64,000 nt of DNA from Halostagnicola kamekurae (GCF_900116205.1 NZ_FOZS01000005.1:28419-92418); one strand, 5' to 3'. Shown: positions 27,016 to 35,993, counted from the stretch's first letter. Numbers and translations: made by a program. The notes: generated from the sequence alone by a model not told the origin.

Positions 27016-27659
27016 AGGTCAATCGGGCAGTAGAGGCTCTCATCGCTCAGTTCCTCGTCGTCGGCCAAATAGCGCTCCGCGTACTTGTCCTCGAGTTCGT
27101 CGCGGTCAGTGGTGAGGACGGCGACGATCTCCTCGAGCGCGTTCTCGGCCCGATCGAGGACCTTCGGTTCCTCGAGGTCTCCCATCGGATGCGAGACCAT
27201 GACTAGCGGCAGACCCGGCATGCTGAGCGACTGGGCCTCCGACTGGCCGAGCTTGATGAATTCGTCGCTGTTGATCGTTGCGACCGGTATTCCCTTCTTT
27301 TCGATGTCGATACTGTCGTAGACGCACCATGACGTGCACGAGCCGCAGTCGCCATAGGCATTGACTACGGTGTCGCACTGCGAGACCAGCTGGTCGGCGA
27401 TCGCGTCAGCGGGGATCGGACTCTTGTCTTTCCGTCGGTAAACGACCTCATCGACGCCGTACTCGGATTTAAGCCGATTGCCGACGGCTTCGAGAAAGAC
27501 ATCCGCATTGCTCTTCGAGTTGTCGAGCAGGCCGACGGTCGCCCCCTCGAGCGAGTCGAGCCGTTCCGCGATCGGCGTCGCGTCGTAGTTCACTTCTCCT
27601 CGGGGGTCGAGAATTTCAATACTCGCTCCGTCGTCTGTACGTGTGCTATTGGCGCACAT
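27012..27659 (-). CDS. UGSC-family protein, Cys form of a selenoprotein family
   Basis: Protein of 215 residues with a C-G-S-C motif in YGDCGSCTSWCVYDS (about residues 107-121). The family is named after a Sec-Gly-Ser-Cys motif; here the codons are TGC GGC TCG TGC, so Cys replaces Sec and no Sec insertion is needed. An N-terminal Rossmann-like segment, GATVGLLDNSKSNADVFLEAV, precedes it. A redox role through the Cys pair is inferred from the motif only. The start is ATG 27659, with a box A about 29 nt upstream. First gene of the UGSC/350-residue/amidohydrolase operon. Confidence 0.8.
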   Translation of the reverse strand: MCANSTRTDDGASIEILDPRGEVNYDATPIAERLDSLEGATVGLLDNSKSNADVFLEAVGNRLKSEYGVDEVVYRRKDKSPIPADAIADQLVSQCDTVVNAYGDCGSCTSWCVYDSIDIEKKGIPVATINSDEFIKLGQSEAQSLSMPGLPLVMVSHPMGDLEEPKVLDRAENALEEIVAVLTTDRDELEDKYAERYLADDEELSDESLYCPIDL

Positions 27660-27684
27660 ATACAACTATTCCACAGCCACGGAG

Positions 27685-27692
27685 TAAATAAG
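27685..27692 (-). promoter_or_regulatory. Box A of the UGSC operon
   Basis: Minus-strand CTTATTTA is centred about 29 nt before the ATG at 27659, so the operon mRNA is probably leaderless. Confidence 0.55.
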
Positions 27693-27914
27693 TTGCCCCG
27701 AGTCAGCCGCTACGGCCACCTCGCGATGTCGATTATCAGCGGCTGGCAGGCGATGATCCGCGGTGAGGGCGAATTCGTTCATTGGGGCGCAACCAGCCAG
27801 GACGTCATGGATACGACGACCGTCCTCAGGTGCGAGACGGACTCGACGAACTGCTCGAGCGGCTCCGGACGATCGAGCGGTTCGAACGGTTCCTCGACGC
27901 CGGATGCGAGGTGA
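27693..27914 (+). pseudogene. Fumarase/aspartase-superfamily lyase fragment
   Basis: A short open segment contains GEGEFVHWGATSQDVMDTTT. This is a hallmark block of the superfamily that includes adenylosuccinate lyase and 3-carboxy-cis,cis-muconate cycloisomerase. No other family block (such as the GSSxMPxKxNP loop) is present. The frame ends at 27914 and the N terminus is missing. It is a relic of a lost catabolic or purine gene. Confidence 0.6.
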
Positions 27915-28366
27915 TCTACTGAGAGGGGATGGTCGTTCGGAACCTCATCGGCCGCGACCTCGCGTATCGGGAGGGAAAGAGGGCGTTACTGGAGGTTGTG
28001 GAGGCCGTCAGCCCGGAGAATATAGTCTTCGATATTTAGAGTTCGACGATGGATTTTTTCGAGTATGCGAAGTTCTGGTTCTGGCTGGTCTATCAGGTCG
28101 ATCCGTCGGTCAATCGAGAACATCCCCCGCGGCGCGTCCCTCGACTCGAAAACATTCGACGCGGAACGACGTTCGACATGGACCACATCTACATCCGCTG
28201 GCTCCGGGAGAGGAAACCGACGAGTGGTGGCGAATGGAGGCCCTTCCCTACGATATCGGCCTGGAATGGGACTGATTTCATCCGTGTTCGGAAACCGGGT
28301 GGTGTTGGAACGCCGTTCTCCGGCGATGCGCTCGGTTCGCCCGTCTGTCTTCAGACCCTCGGAAAC
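27915..28366 (+). other. Decayed coding debris before the CoA-transferase
   Basis: Short coherent pieces occur in different frames, for example MVVRNLIGRDLAYREGKRAL to about 28040 and then DMDHIYIRWLRE and ETDEWWRMEALPYDIGLEWD ending at 28275. They look like one or two frameshifted genes. I recognise none of them. Confidence 0.3.
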
Positions 28367-28370
28367 AAAC

Positions 28371-28376
28371 TTATAT
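28371..28376 (+). promoter_or_regulatory. Box A of the CoA-transferase/lyase operon
   Basis: TTATAT lies about 33 nt before the ATG at 28407, allowing a short leader of about 6-8 nt. Confidence 0.5.
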
Positions 28377-28406
28377 TACACCCCGCTGCCCTTGTTGTTC
28401 GTACGT

Positions 28407-29603
28407 ATGTCCCAAGGACCGTTACGTAGTCTTCGCGTCGTTGACTTCACGACGATGATAAGCGGCGGCTTCGCCGCCTCGACGCTGGCTGACTTCGGCG
28501 CCGACGTCATCACTGTTGAACATCCGACGAAGACGGACCCGATCCGCGAGTGGAAGCCGATCAAGGACGGCGAGTCGATGTGGTGGAAGTCACTAGGTCG
28601 CAATCAGCGCTGTGTTACGCTCGATCTGTCGTCGGACGAGGGGCAAGCTATGGCGCTCGAACTGGTTGAGGACGCCGACATCGTCCTGGAGAACTTCCGA
28701 TCAGGAACCATGGAACGGTGGAATCTAGGTTACCAGGAACTAAAAACAGTCAATGAGGCCATCGTCATGGTACGCATCACCGGCTACGGCCAGACCGGCC
28801 CGAAATCCGATAAGCCGGGCTTCGGATCTGTCGCCGAGGGAATCTCCGGGTGGGCCCACAGTAACGGCTTCCCGGACAGCGACCCCCTGCTTCCGCCGAT
28901 TCCGCTCGCCGATCTCACGGCGGGACAGTACGCCGCCCAGTCGGCGGTGTACGCGGTGTTCGACCGCGAGATGACAGAGGGGAACGAAGGACAGGTTGTC
29001 GACGTGAGTCTGTACGAACCCCTGTTTCGTCTGTTCATCGGCAAGGTTGAGGCCTACGATACGATGGACTACATTTCCGAGCGTACAGGCAACCGATCGG
29101 AGAACTCCGCGCCCCGAAACATGTACGAGACCGCTGACGGCTATATCGCGCTCTCTGCGTCGTCACAGCGGATCTTCGAGAACGTGATGGCGGCGATCGG
29201 TCGCGAGAACCTCATCGACGATCCGCGTTTCGAGACAAACGCCGACCGACTGGACAACGTCGAGGAACTCGACGCGATCATCGAGGACTGGACCAGCGAG
29301 CGGCCGACCGACGAGGTTATTGAGGTGATGGAGGCTTCCGACGCCATCGTCGGACCGATCTACGACATGGCCGATATCTTCGAGGACATCCACTACCAAG
29401 TGCGGGACAATATCGTCTCCGTCGAGGACCCAGACCTCGGCGAGGTGAAGACCCATGGCATTGTGCCGAAGTACTCCAAGACGCCGGGCGAGGTGTCCCA
29501 CCTCGGCCCATCCCCGGGCGAACATAACGAGGAGGTGTACCTCGAGGAGGTAGGGATCGACGAGGAAGAATACGAGCGGCTTTCCGAGGGTGGAGTGATC
29601 TAA
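28407..29603 (+). CDS. CoA-transferase family III (CaiB/BaiF)
   Basis: Family III CoA-transferase of 398 residues starting MSQGPLRSLRVVDFTTMISG. A much longer open frame exists upstream but runs through debris. Typical blocks are ADFGADVITVEHP, ENFRSGTMERWNLGYQEL and TGYGQTGPKSDKPGFGS. The catalytic Asp of the family is in PLADLTAGQYAAQ. It ends directly at the ATG of the HMG-CoA-lyase-like gene, so activation and cleavage of one acid are probably sequential. This pairing is known for citramalate/citramalyl-CoA and 3-hydroxy-3-methylglutarate type routes; which acid is used here is unknown. Confidence 0.9.
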   Translation: MSQGPLRSLRVVDFTTMISGGFAASTLADFGADVITVEHPTKTDPIREWKPIKDGESMWWKSLGRNQRCVTLDLSSDEGQAMALELVEDADIVLENFRSGTMERWNLGYQELKTVNEAIVMVRITGYGQTGPKSDKPGFGSVAEGISGWAHSNGFPDSDPLLPPIPLADLTAGQYAAQSAVYAVFDREMTEGNEGQVVDVSLYEPLFRLFIGKVEAYDTMDYISERTGNRSENSAPRNMYETADGYIALSASSQRIFENVMAAIGRENLIDDPRFETNADRLDNVEELDAIIEDWTSERPTDEVIEVMEASDAIVGPIYDMADIFEDIHYQVRDNIVSVEDPDLGEVKTHGIVPKYSKTPGEVSHLGPSPGEHNEEVYLEEVGIDEEEYERLSEGGVI

Positions 29604-30545
29604 ATGGACGATCTCCCTGAGGACGTCCGGATCGTCGAGATGTTGCCGCGTGACGGATTTCAGAGCTTGGATGGGTTCGTTCCGACGGAGACAAAGGTCG
29701 AACTGATCGATCGGCTTTCCGAGACGGGTGTCGACGAAATCGAGTTCACTTCGTTCACCCACCCCGACGCCGTGCCGAATCTACGTGACGCCGAGGAGGT
29801 CGCCGAGCGGATCGATCGCAGGTCGGACGTCAGTTACCGGGCGCTCGTCCCCAACTCTATCGGCATGGAACGGGCCCTCGAGGCTGGCGTAGACAAGGTC
29901 AATGCGCTCCTCGCAGTGAGCGAAACCTACTGCGAGAAGAACCAGAACGCAACCCGCGAGGAGTGCATCGCGGAGATCGAGCAGATCGTCGACCTCGCGG
30001 ACGGGACCGATGTCGCGGTCGAGGCGGGGATGGCGACCAGCTTCTACTGTCCCTACGAGGGGCACATCCCACTGGAACAGACTCTCTCCGTGGTCGACGC
30101 GATGGTCGAAGCGGGCGTCGACGAAGTCACGCTAGCGGCCACAATGGGGCTCGCTGATCCCGCACAGATTTCAGAGAGTCTCTCGGCCATCCGGGAGCAT
30201 TGGCCCGACCTCGACTGCGGCCTCCACCTTCACGACACCAATGGCATGAGCCTCGCGAACACGCTCGTCGCGATGCAACATGGCGTTGACCGGTTCGATA
30301 CGTCGGTCTGCGGAGTCGGCGGTGGCGTCGTCCTTCCCGACGAACTCGAAGGCGTCGGGAACACGCCTACGGAGGACCTGCTTCACATGCTCTCGCGGAT
30401 GGGGAATAGCTCCTCGGAACAGTTCCAATCCGTTTCGACGGTTGCTGACGACGTTGCTGACGAACTCGACGTTGGCCATAACAGCCACGTTGTCCGGGGC
30501 GGTACCGCTGAATACGTCCTCGATGTAATGGGTCAGGACGACTGA
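29604..30545 (+). CDS. HMG-CoA lyase-like (DRE-TIM) enzyme
   Basis: DRE-TIM metalloenzyme of 313 residues. The signature MLPRDGFQSL supplies the catalytic Arg and metal Asp, and HLHDTNGMSLAN supplies the two metal His residues. The segment corresponding to the HMG-CoA lyase active-site loop GGCPYA reads VCGVGGGVVLPDE, so the loop Cys is Gly here. That argues for another 3-hydroxyacyl-CoA lyase (for example citramalyl-CoA-like) rather than true HMG-CoA lyase. It likely cleaves its substrate to acetyl-CoA plus a ketoacid. It starts immediately after the CoA-transferase stop, without a gap. Confidence 0.85.
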   Translation: MDDLPEDVRIVEMLPRDGFQSLDGFVPTETKVELIDRLSETGVDEIEFTSFTHPDAVPNLRDAEEVAERIDRRSDVSYRALVPNSIGMERALEAGVDKVNALLAVSETYCEKNQNATREECIAEIEQIVDLADGTDVAVEAGMATSFYCPYEGHIPLEQTLSVVDAMVEAGVDEVTLAATMGLADPAQISESLSAIREHWPDLDCGLHLHDTNGMSLANTLVAMQHGVDRFDTSVCGVGGGVVLPDELEGVGNTPTEDLLHMLSRMGNSSSEQFQSVSTVADDVADELDVGHNSHVVRGGTAEYVLDVMGQDD

Positions 30546-30576
30546 GTCGTCGCAGGTACGGTTACGCATCTCGACC

Positions 30577-31343
30577 TCATACCGAGAGCCAGGTTACCGC
30601 CTCACTCTCACTGTCACTCAGGCTCTCGATCCTCATGGAACGCCCGTTGCCCCCTTGTTCGTGATCGCGCGTCTCTCGAAGTGCACGAGACGCTTGGTGT
30701 TCGTACCGGATCGCCGTCTCCTGATCGGTACCGAGTCCCGTATCGATACTGTCCTTCGCAACGCGGATCGCGAGCGACGCGCCGGTCGTGATCCGATCGA
30801 TGAACCCGTCGCTCTCCGCCGAACGAGCGGAGACGCGCTCTCCCGCCATCACCAGTTCCTTGGCGAGACTCGAGCCGACCTGTGAGACGAGCCGCTGGAT
30901 GCCACCGTTGGCTGAACGGATTCCGAGCCGCGACTTGGGAAAGTCCAGTTTGCTCTCCGGCGTTGAGAGGCGAAAGTCACAGGCAATCGCGAACGCGAGG
31001 CCGGCGGCCAGACAGTGTTCATCGATCTCGTCGACGACCGGTATCGGGAGATTTGGGGAAGAACGAGTTCGTCTCGGAACTCATTCACGGTGAGCTGGGG
31101 AGCATCGCTATCGGCGTTGACGTCGGTACCTACGTTGAACGCCTGCTGGCCGGCTCCTTCGACGACGACCGTGCGGATGTTCGGTTCGGACTCGTCCCGA
31201 TCGAGCGAGTGGATCTTCTGGAGACAGTCGACAGTCTCTCTAAGTGTCGGAAAGAATTCGTTTAGCGACTCGGGTCTGCCGAGAATTACCGTCGCGATGC
31301 CGTCCTCTAGCTCGCTCTTGATAGTGTCGTACTGGATGATCAC
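30577..31343 (-). pseudogene. Enoyl-CoA hydratase, frameshifted
   Basis: The 5' part (MIIQYDTIKSELEDGIATVI, GAGQQAFNVGTDVNADSDAP) is clearly related to the intact enzyme at 465-1259. Near 31055 the frame is lost and the middle (LAAGLAFAIACDFRL, GIQRLVSQVGSSLAKEL) is read in another frame. The 3' part MMAGERVSARSAESDGFIDR continues to about 30577 in a further frame. The order is unbroken, so this is one gene with at least two frameshifts. It lies tail-to-tail with the lyase gene. Confidence 0.85.
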
Positions 31344-31629
31344 GGATCATACCTGTCGGGATCGCAATAAATCCGGCCCCGCTTTCGCTGACCTGATCGA
31401 ATCCGATACCGTTCCCAGTGGATCACGGAATGCACACGGCGACCACAGTGGTTCAGTCAGACTGAATCTACCTTCGAGGGAGACTGTCCCGATCCGTGGG
31501 CGCTGTTACCCTCTTCCCGGTGAGAGATCGCCTGTGTGTCATCCTACCGAGAACGACTTCCGATGAACAATCGGGATCTCTTATATCAGATATATGATTT
31601 AATATAATACATTAGATGCCGGTCCGTGT
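31344..31629. other. Intergenic, promoter region of a dead tctC
   Basis: No gene is seen. A TTTAATATAATAC element near 31597-31609 is a good box A just ahead of the tctC pseudogene start at 31630. Confidence 0.4.
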
Positions 31630-32579
31630 ATGAGGGATTTTAACATACACTACTTCGTGAACTGTGGGTGTACAGCAACTATTGTCGGTCTCGTCGGCTG
31701 TATCGGGGGTAACAACAGGGACGGCGAATTTCCGAGTGATAACGTTCGTTACATCATTCCATACGATGAGAGCGGCGGTTTCCGACACGTACGCGCGAGT
31801 CATAGCTTGTGGGGGAGAGCTCAGTGTCGACGTGCAACTCGAAAACATTCCCGGCGCCGAATCGATTCAGGGCATCACGCCGAGCCAGATGGTTACACGC
31901 ACGTCGACGCTACCGACGGCCGGCATCACATGGCTACTCAACTAGACCAACGACGACCTCTCTCAGCTGAAGGGAATATGTCAGTACAAGCAAACGACGT
32001 ACGTCATCTTCGCGTACCCTGACAAGGAGATTGAGGGGATGGAAGACCTCGCGAACAGGTACGAGGATGGCGATTTCACGGAGTTCGGCGAGTCACTTGG
32101 TACCGCGAATCACGTCGCCATAATCCAGCTCCGCAAAGAGGGTGATGTCGCTTAGGAGGACTGGATCGTCTACGACAGTTCCGGTCCGATCGTGCAGGCA
32201 ACCGCGTCCGGCGAGATCCCCGTGGGCACCGCAACCGACTCCTCGGCCGCCGGTGCCGTTGAGGAGGGGAACATCGACATCGCTAGGGTGTTAACCTTCG
32301 ACGGATCCAGCTTCTTCCTGGACACGCCGACCACCGAGGACGCCGGCTGGACGAACGTCGACGAGCTCGGAGCAATCATACGACCCCCTCTTGCGCACCG
32401 GACACGCCCGGTGGTCGTGTTCAGACGCTCGCCGACGCCTACGAGGCGGCCATCAATTCCGACGACCAGGGGAATGGTCCGAAGAGACGGGCAACGAGGT
32501 GCTGCTCAACGGTCCCGATGAGACCAACGCGGCCATCGAGTAGGCATTTAGCATCGACGAGCAGGTCGACCTCGACTAA
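31630..32579 (+). pseudogene. TctC-like binding protein, frameshifted
   Basis: The start MRDFNIHYFVNCGCTATIVG keeps a lipobox-like LVGC, then FPSDNVRYIIPYDESGG parallels the intact TctC at 14866-15861. The frame shifts near 31780 (SDTYARVIACGGELSVDVQL, NIPGAESIQGI), shifts again near 31945 (QLKGICQYKQTTYVIFAYPD), has an internal TAG near 32154, and shifts again near 32390. The end FSIDEQVDLD corresponds to FSIDDRIDLDE of the intact copy. No permease genes accompany it. Confidence 0.88.
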
Positions 32580-32736
32580 CTACAAGAGATCCCATTCGAC
32601 GACATGGTCATTCGATTTTATTTAGTGTCGAGATTGGATTATCTTCCAGTGGCCACGGACGACGGATAACAGCTTTGGGACTACGGGCCGCGGTGTCAAC
32701 CGGCTCTCTGAAACGGTACTGGGAGCGGGCGTTCTC

Positions 32737-33711
32737 TCAAAGATCGGGGATCACACGGCGACCGAACAGGTCGACGGCCTTCATGACGTCTTCATGGTCG
32801 GTCGTCGGCGTCGCGAGCCGCAACACCGCGTGATCGACGCCGAACGCCTCGCGGTACCTTTCGAGCTGAGCTGCACACTCAGACGGCGTCCCGTAAACGA
32901 ACAGATCCTGCGCGAACTCGTCTATGTCACCCTCGAGCGCGCTCACCCACGCCTCCGGAACCGTCGACCCCTTCGCCCGGTACGATTCGACCAGTTCCGT
33001 CAGCAGGGCGCGAAGTTTTTCACGAGCGACGTCTCCGTCCTCGTCGATACAGGCGATTCGGAGCAGCGGAACCGTACGCTTCGAGCCGTCGGCATTGTCT
33101 AAGAACGATTCGTACGTCGCATACTTCTCCTCAAGAGCGTCGAACGGTTCGCGCCAAGACGGCAGCCAGGCATCCCCCAGACATGCGGCCCGCTTCAGTG
33201 CGGGCGTTGATCCGCCGCCGACCCAGATCGGCGGTTGCGGATCGCGGATGGACTCGGGGGCAAGGTCGAACTCCTCGAACGACACGAATCGGCCGTCGTA
33301 GGACGACGGTCCGGGTTCCCACAGTTTGTTGAGTGCGCATAAGTGGTCGGTCATTCGCGGGCCGCGCAATTTGAAGTCGTACCCGAGATTCTCCATCTCG
33401 TCGCGGCGCCAACCGGTTCCGACGCCAAGGATAAAGCGACCGTCCGAAACGACGTCGACCAGATTCGCCGCGCCTGCGAGCGAGACCGGGTTCATCTGTG
33501 GGAGGATCGTAACGCCGGTTCCGAACTCGATTTCATCCGTCGCGGCTGCGAACCCGGCAAGTGCGATATAGGAATTCGGCCACTTTGCGTCCCAGCCGTG
33601 GTGTTCGGCAACCCATGTCGAGTCGAAACCGAATTCCTCGGCACGTTGGACCTCCGTCAGTGCCTCGTCGAACCGCTGTCCGCCTTCCGTGCATCTGAAT
33701 CCGATTTTCAT
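32737..33711 (-). CDS. LLM-class flavin/F420-dependent oxidoreductase
   Basis: Luciferase-like monooxygenase-fold protein of 324 residues (TIM barrel binding F420 or FMN). Family blocks: MKIGFRCTEGGQRFDEALTE, AEEFGFDSTWVAEHHGW, EFGTGVTILPQMNPVSLAGA and GRFILGVGTGWRRDEMENLG. PPIWVGGGSTPALKRAA is the phosphate-binding end. In archaea such enzymes mostly use F420 and act as dehydrogenases, reductases or monooxygenases. It stands alone on the minus strand, convergent with the dead tctC. Its substrate may belong to the same catabolic island. Confidence 0.88.
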   Translation of the reverse strand: MKIGFRCTEGGQRFDEALTEVQRAEEFGFDSTWVAEHHGWDAKWPNSYIALAGFAAATDEIEFGTGVTILPQMNPVSLAGAANLVDVVSDGRFILGVGTGWRRDEMENLGYDFKLRGPRMTDHLCALNKLWEPGPSSYDGRFVSFEEFDLAPESIRDPQPPIWVGGGSTPALKRAACLGDAWLPSWREPFDALEEKYATYESFLDNADGSKRTVPLLRIACIDEDGDVAREKLRALLTELVESYRAKGSTVPEAWVSALEGDIDEFAQDLFVYGTPSECAAQLERYREAFGVDHAVLRLATPTTDHEDVMKAVDLFGRRVIPDL

Positions 33712-33962
33712 ACGTATACTTTCCAGTGCGTTCGCTTACTGGACCTCTGCTCAAACATACAGCCACACCGGTGGAAAAGGTACCGGTGCTCGCGGACTGG
33801 CCGAAACCGTGTCGCTGTCCCGGTCGAACAGTAGAATTGTGACGCTGCCCGTCTGTACCCCGTTACCGCAGTAATGCGTTGTGACCGTCTCCGGAGTTGA
33901 GTATCGCCCCGAAGTGTGGCGATCTCCCTCGTCACCAATCCACAAGAGGACTTATGAGCTTA

Positions 33963-34128
33963 CGCTCTTGTGAAGCAGATTGTTGGTGACGACTGCACAG
34001 TTGATTACAGGTTGAGCGACCCCTTCCTCCAGCCAGTTTCACGTCCGTTCTGCTAGGGTGGCTACCGTAGTCCCAAGTTGAGAAAGTCGCCAGACATCTC
34101 TCCACCAACAATGTTCTACACAAGAGCG
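33963..34128. mobile_element. MITE-like element, 166 bp, TA-flanked
   Basis: The left end CGCTCTTGTGAAG and the right end CACAAGAGCG form inverted repeats that continue to ATTGTTGGTG (about 26 bp, imperfect). The element is flanked by TA at 33961-33962 and 34129-34130. The interior has no coding capacity. The ends match the element at 9748-9900 and the IS end at 23621. It sits about 120 bp before etfB. Confidence 0.75.
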
Positions 34129-34213
34129 TATAGTAATAGATATATGGGAAAACACGACCAATCTTGTCTATGGTTATCTAAATCAATTTTCCGCACTAAG
34201 TTGAAAGAGCAAG

Positions 34214-34224
34214 ATATTTATAAA
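34214..34224 (+). promoter_or_regulatory. Box A of the etf operon
   Basis: ATATTTATAAA is centred about 30 nt before the ATG at 34249. It lies inside a longer upstream open frame, which it helps to rule out as coding. Confidence 0.6.
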
Positions 34225-34248
34225 TCGCCAAAATCGCCTATTAGGTGT

Positions 34249-35040
34249 ATGAAGATTCTCGTTACGGTCAAAGAAGTCGCGACCGTCGAAGACGAGTTCG
34301 AGATCGAGGGAACGGCGATCGCCGACCAGTACCTCGGTGCCGATCTCAACGAATGGGACGACTACGCCGTCGAGGAGGCCGTCCAACTTCAGGAGGCCGG
34401 CCTCGCCGACGAGGTCGTCACCGTCACAATCGGGCCCGAAGACTGCGAGCAGACCATCCGCCAGGCCCTCGCGAAGGGCGCTGACCGCGCCATCCGCGTC
34501 TGGGACGACGCCCTCGAGGATGTCGACCTGTTCGACGTCGGCGCGAAGACCGATATCCTGAGCGCCGTCGTCGAGGCTGAAGAGCCGGACCTCGTCCTCT
34601 CGGGTGTGCAGTCCGGCGACGACAGTTTCGGCGCCACCGGCGTCTCGCTCGCCAGCGCCGTCGGCTTCCAGTGGGGCGCGGTCGTCAACGGCCTCGAGCA
34701 CGACCTCGAGGACGGCGTCGCGTCGGTCCGGCGCGAACTCGAGGGCGGCGTCGAAGAGCTGACCGACGTCGACCTGCCCGCGGTGCTGACGATCCAGACC
34801 GGGATCAACGAGCCCCGCTACGCGAGTCTGCGTGGTATTCGCCAGGCCCAGCGTAAGGACCTCGATGTCCAGACGCTGGCCGATCTCGGCGTCGACGAGA
34901 GTGCGGTCGTGGGTGATCTCGAGCTCACCGAGATGTACGAACCCGAGACCGAGAGCGACGTGACCGTCTGGGAGGGCGGAGCCGACGACACGGCCGGACA
35001 ACTCGCTGAGTTGCTCCGCGAGAAGGGGGTGGCACAATGA
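34249..35040 (+). CDS. etfB: Electron transfer flavoprotein beta subunit
   Basis: ETF small subunit of 263 residues starting MKILVTVKEVATVEDEFEIE. DLNEWDDYAVEEAVQLQE and the AMP-binding region LSGVQSGDDSFGATG are typical. TIQTGINEPRYASLRGI is the recognition-loop region that contacts partner dehydrogenases. It forms a heterodimer with EtfA and accepts electrons from acyl-CoA dehydrogenases. A longer frame starting at 34078 runs through intergenic DNA and is not used. The stop overlaps the etfA ATG by four bases. Codons are strongly G/C-ending, unlike much of the island to the left. Confidence 0.93.
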   Translation: MKILVTVKEVATVEDEFEIEGTAIADQYLGADLNEWDDYAVEEAVQLQEAGLADEVVTVTIGPEDCEQTIRQALAKGADRAIRVWDDALEDVDLFDVGAKTDILSAVVEAEEPDLVLSGVQSGDDSFGATGVSLASAVGFQWGAVVNGLEHDLEDGVASVRRELEGGVEELTDVDLPAVLTIQTGINEPRYASLRGIRQAQRKDLDVQTLADLGVDESAVVGDLELTEMYEPETESDVTVWEGGADDTAGQLAELLREKGVAQ

Positions 35041-35993
35041 CGGACGTACTTGCCATCGCCGACCACCGCCGCGGTGAACTCCGAGACGTGAGCTACGAGA
35101 TCATCACCGCCGGGCGCGAACTCGCCGACGAGACCGGCGGCGACCTCCATCTGGCGATCATCAGCGGCCCCGTCGAGGAGTTCGCCGAGAAGGCGAACCG
35201 CGAGGGCGTCGACGCGATCCACACCGTTTCCCACGGCGAGGAGTTCAACCACGACGTCTACACGCAGGCGGTCACGCAGTTATATGACGACCTGGTAACG
35301 CAGTACGTGCTCACACCCAACAGCGTCAACGGCCTCGACTACGCCCCCGCCGTGGCGGACCACCTCGGCCTCCCGATCGTTACGGATACGGTCGGCCTCG
35401 AGACCGACGGCGAAACCCTGCTCGCCAACCGCGAGATGTACGGCGGTAAAGTCGAGACCACCGTCGAAATCGACGCCGAATCGGCGGTCGTCACCATCCG
35501 CAGCGCCGAGTGGCCAACCGCCGAGGGCACCGGTGACGCGTCGATCGAGGCCTTCGATGTGGAGATAGACGAGGACGCCATCGGCTCGAGCGTCACCGGT
35601 TTCGAGGAGGTCGGCGGTGGCGACGTCGACATCAGCGAGGCGGATGTGCTGGTCTCGATCGGCCGCGGGATCGAAGAAGAGGAGAATCTGGACATCATCC
35701 GCGATCTGGCCGACGCGCTCGACGCGACGCTGTCGTCGTCGCGGCCGATCGTCGACAACGGCTGGCTCCCCAAGAATCGGCAGGTCGGCCAATCCGGCAA
35801 GGTCGTCACGCCCGATGTCTACATCGCCATCGGGATCTCCGGCGCAGTCCAGCACGTCGCCGGGATGAAAGGCTCCGATACCATCGTCGCGATCAATACG
35901 GATCCGAACGCGCCGATCATGGACATCGCCGACTACGCGATCCACGACGACCTCTTCGATGTCGTGCCCGCGCTGACCGAACAGTTCCAGTAG
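35037..35993 (+). CDS. etfA: Electron transfer flavoprotein alpha subunit
   Basis: ETF large subunit of 318 residues. The C-terminal FAD-binding domain shows [36 protein letters not shown] and [18 protein letters not shown], all canonical. The N-terminal half has the ETF alpha/beta domain. It overlaps etfB by ATGA, so the subunits are translationally coupled. With the membrane oxidoreductase downstream it forms the path from acyl-CoA dehydrogenases to quinone. Confidence 0.95.
   Translation: MTDVLAIADHRRGELRDVSYEIITAGRELADETGGDLHLAIISGPVEEFAEKANREGVDAIHTVSHGEEFNHDVYTQAVTQLYDDLVTQYVLTPNSVNGLDYAPAVADHLGLPIVTDTVGLETDGETLLANREMYGGKVETTVEIDAESAVVTIRSAEWPTAEGTGDASIEAFDVEIDEDAIGSSVTGFEEVGGGDVDISEADVLVSIGRGIEEEENLDIIRDLADALDATLSSSRPIVDNGWLPKNRQVGQSGKVVTPDVYIAIGISGAVQHVAGMKGSDTIVAINTDPNAPIMDIADYAIHDDLFDVVPALTEQFQ

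Noticed and set aside
27300..27380. Selenocysteine (UGA) in the UGSC motif
   Set aside because: The codon is TGC, so Cys is encoded and no recoding is needed.
34183..35037. A 284-codon antisense frame over etfB
   Set aside because: The plus-strand ETF beta sequence is unmistakable and the antisense product matches nothing.
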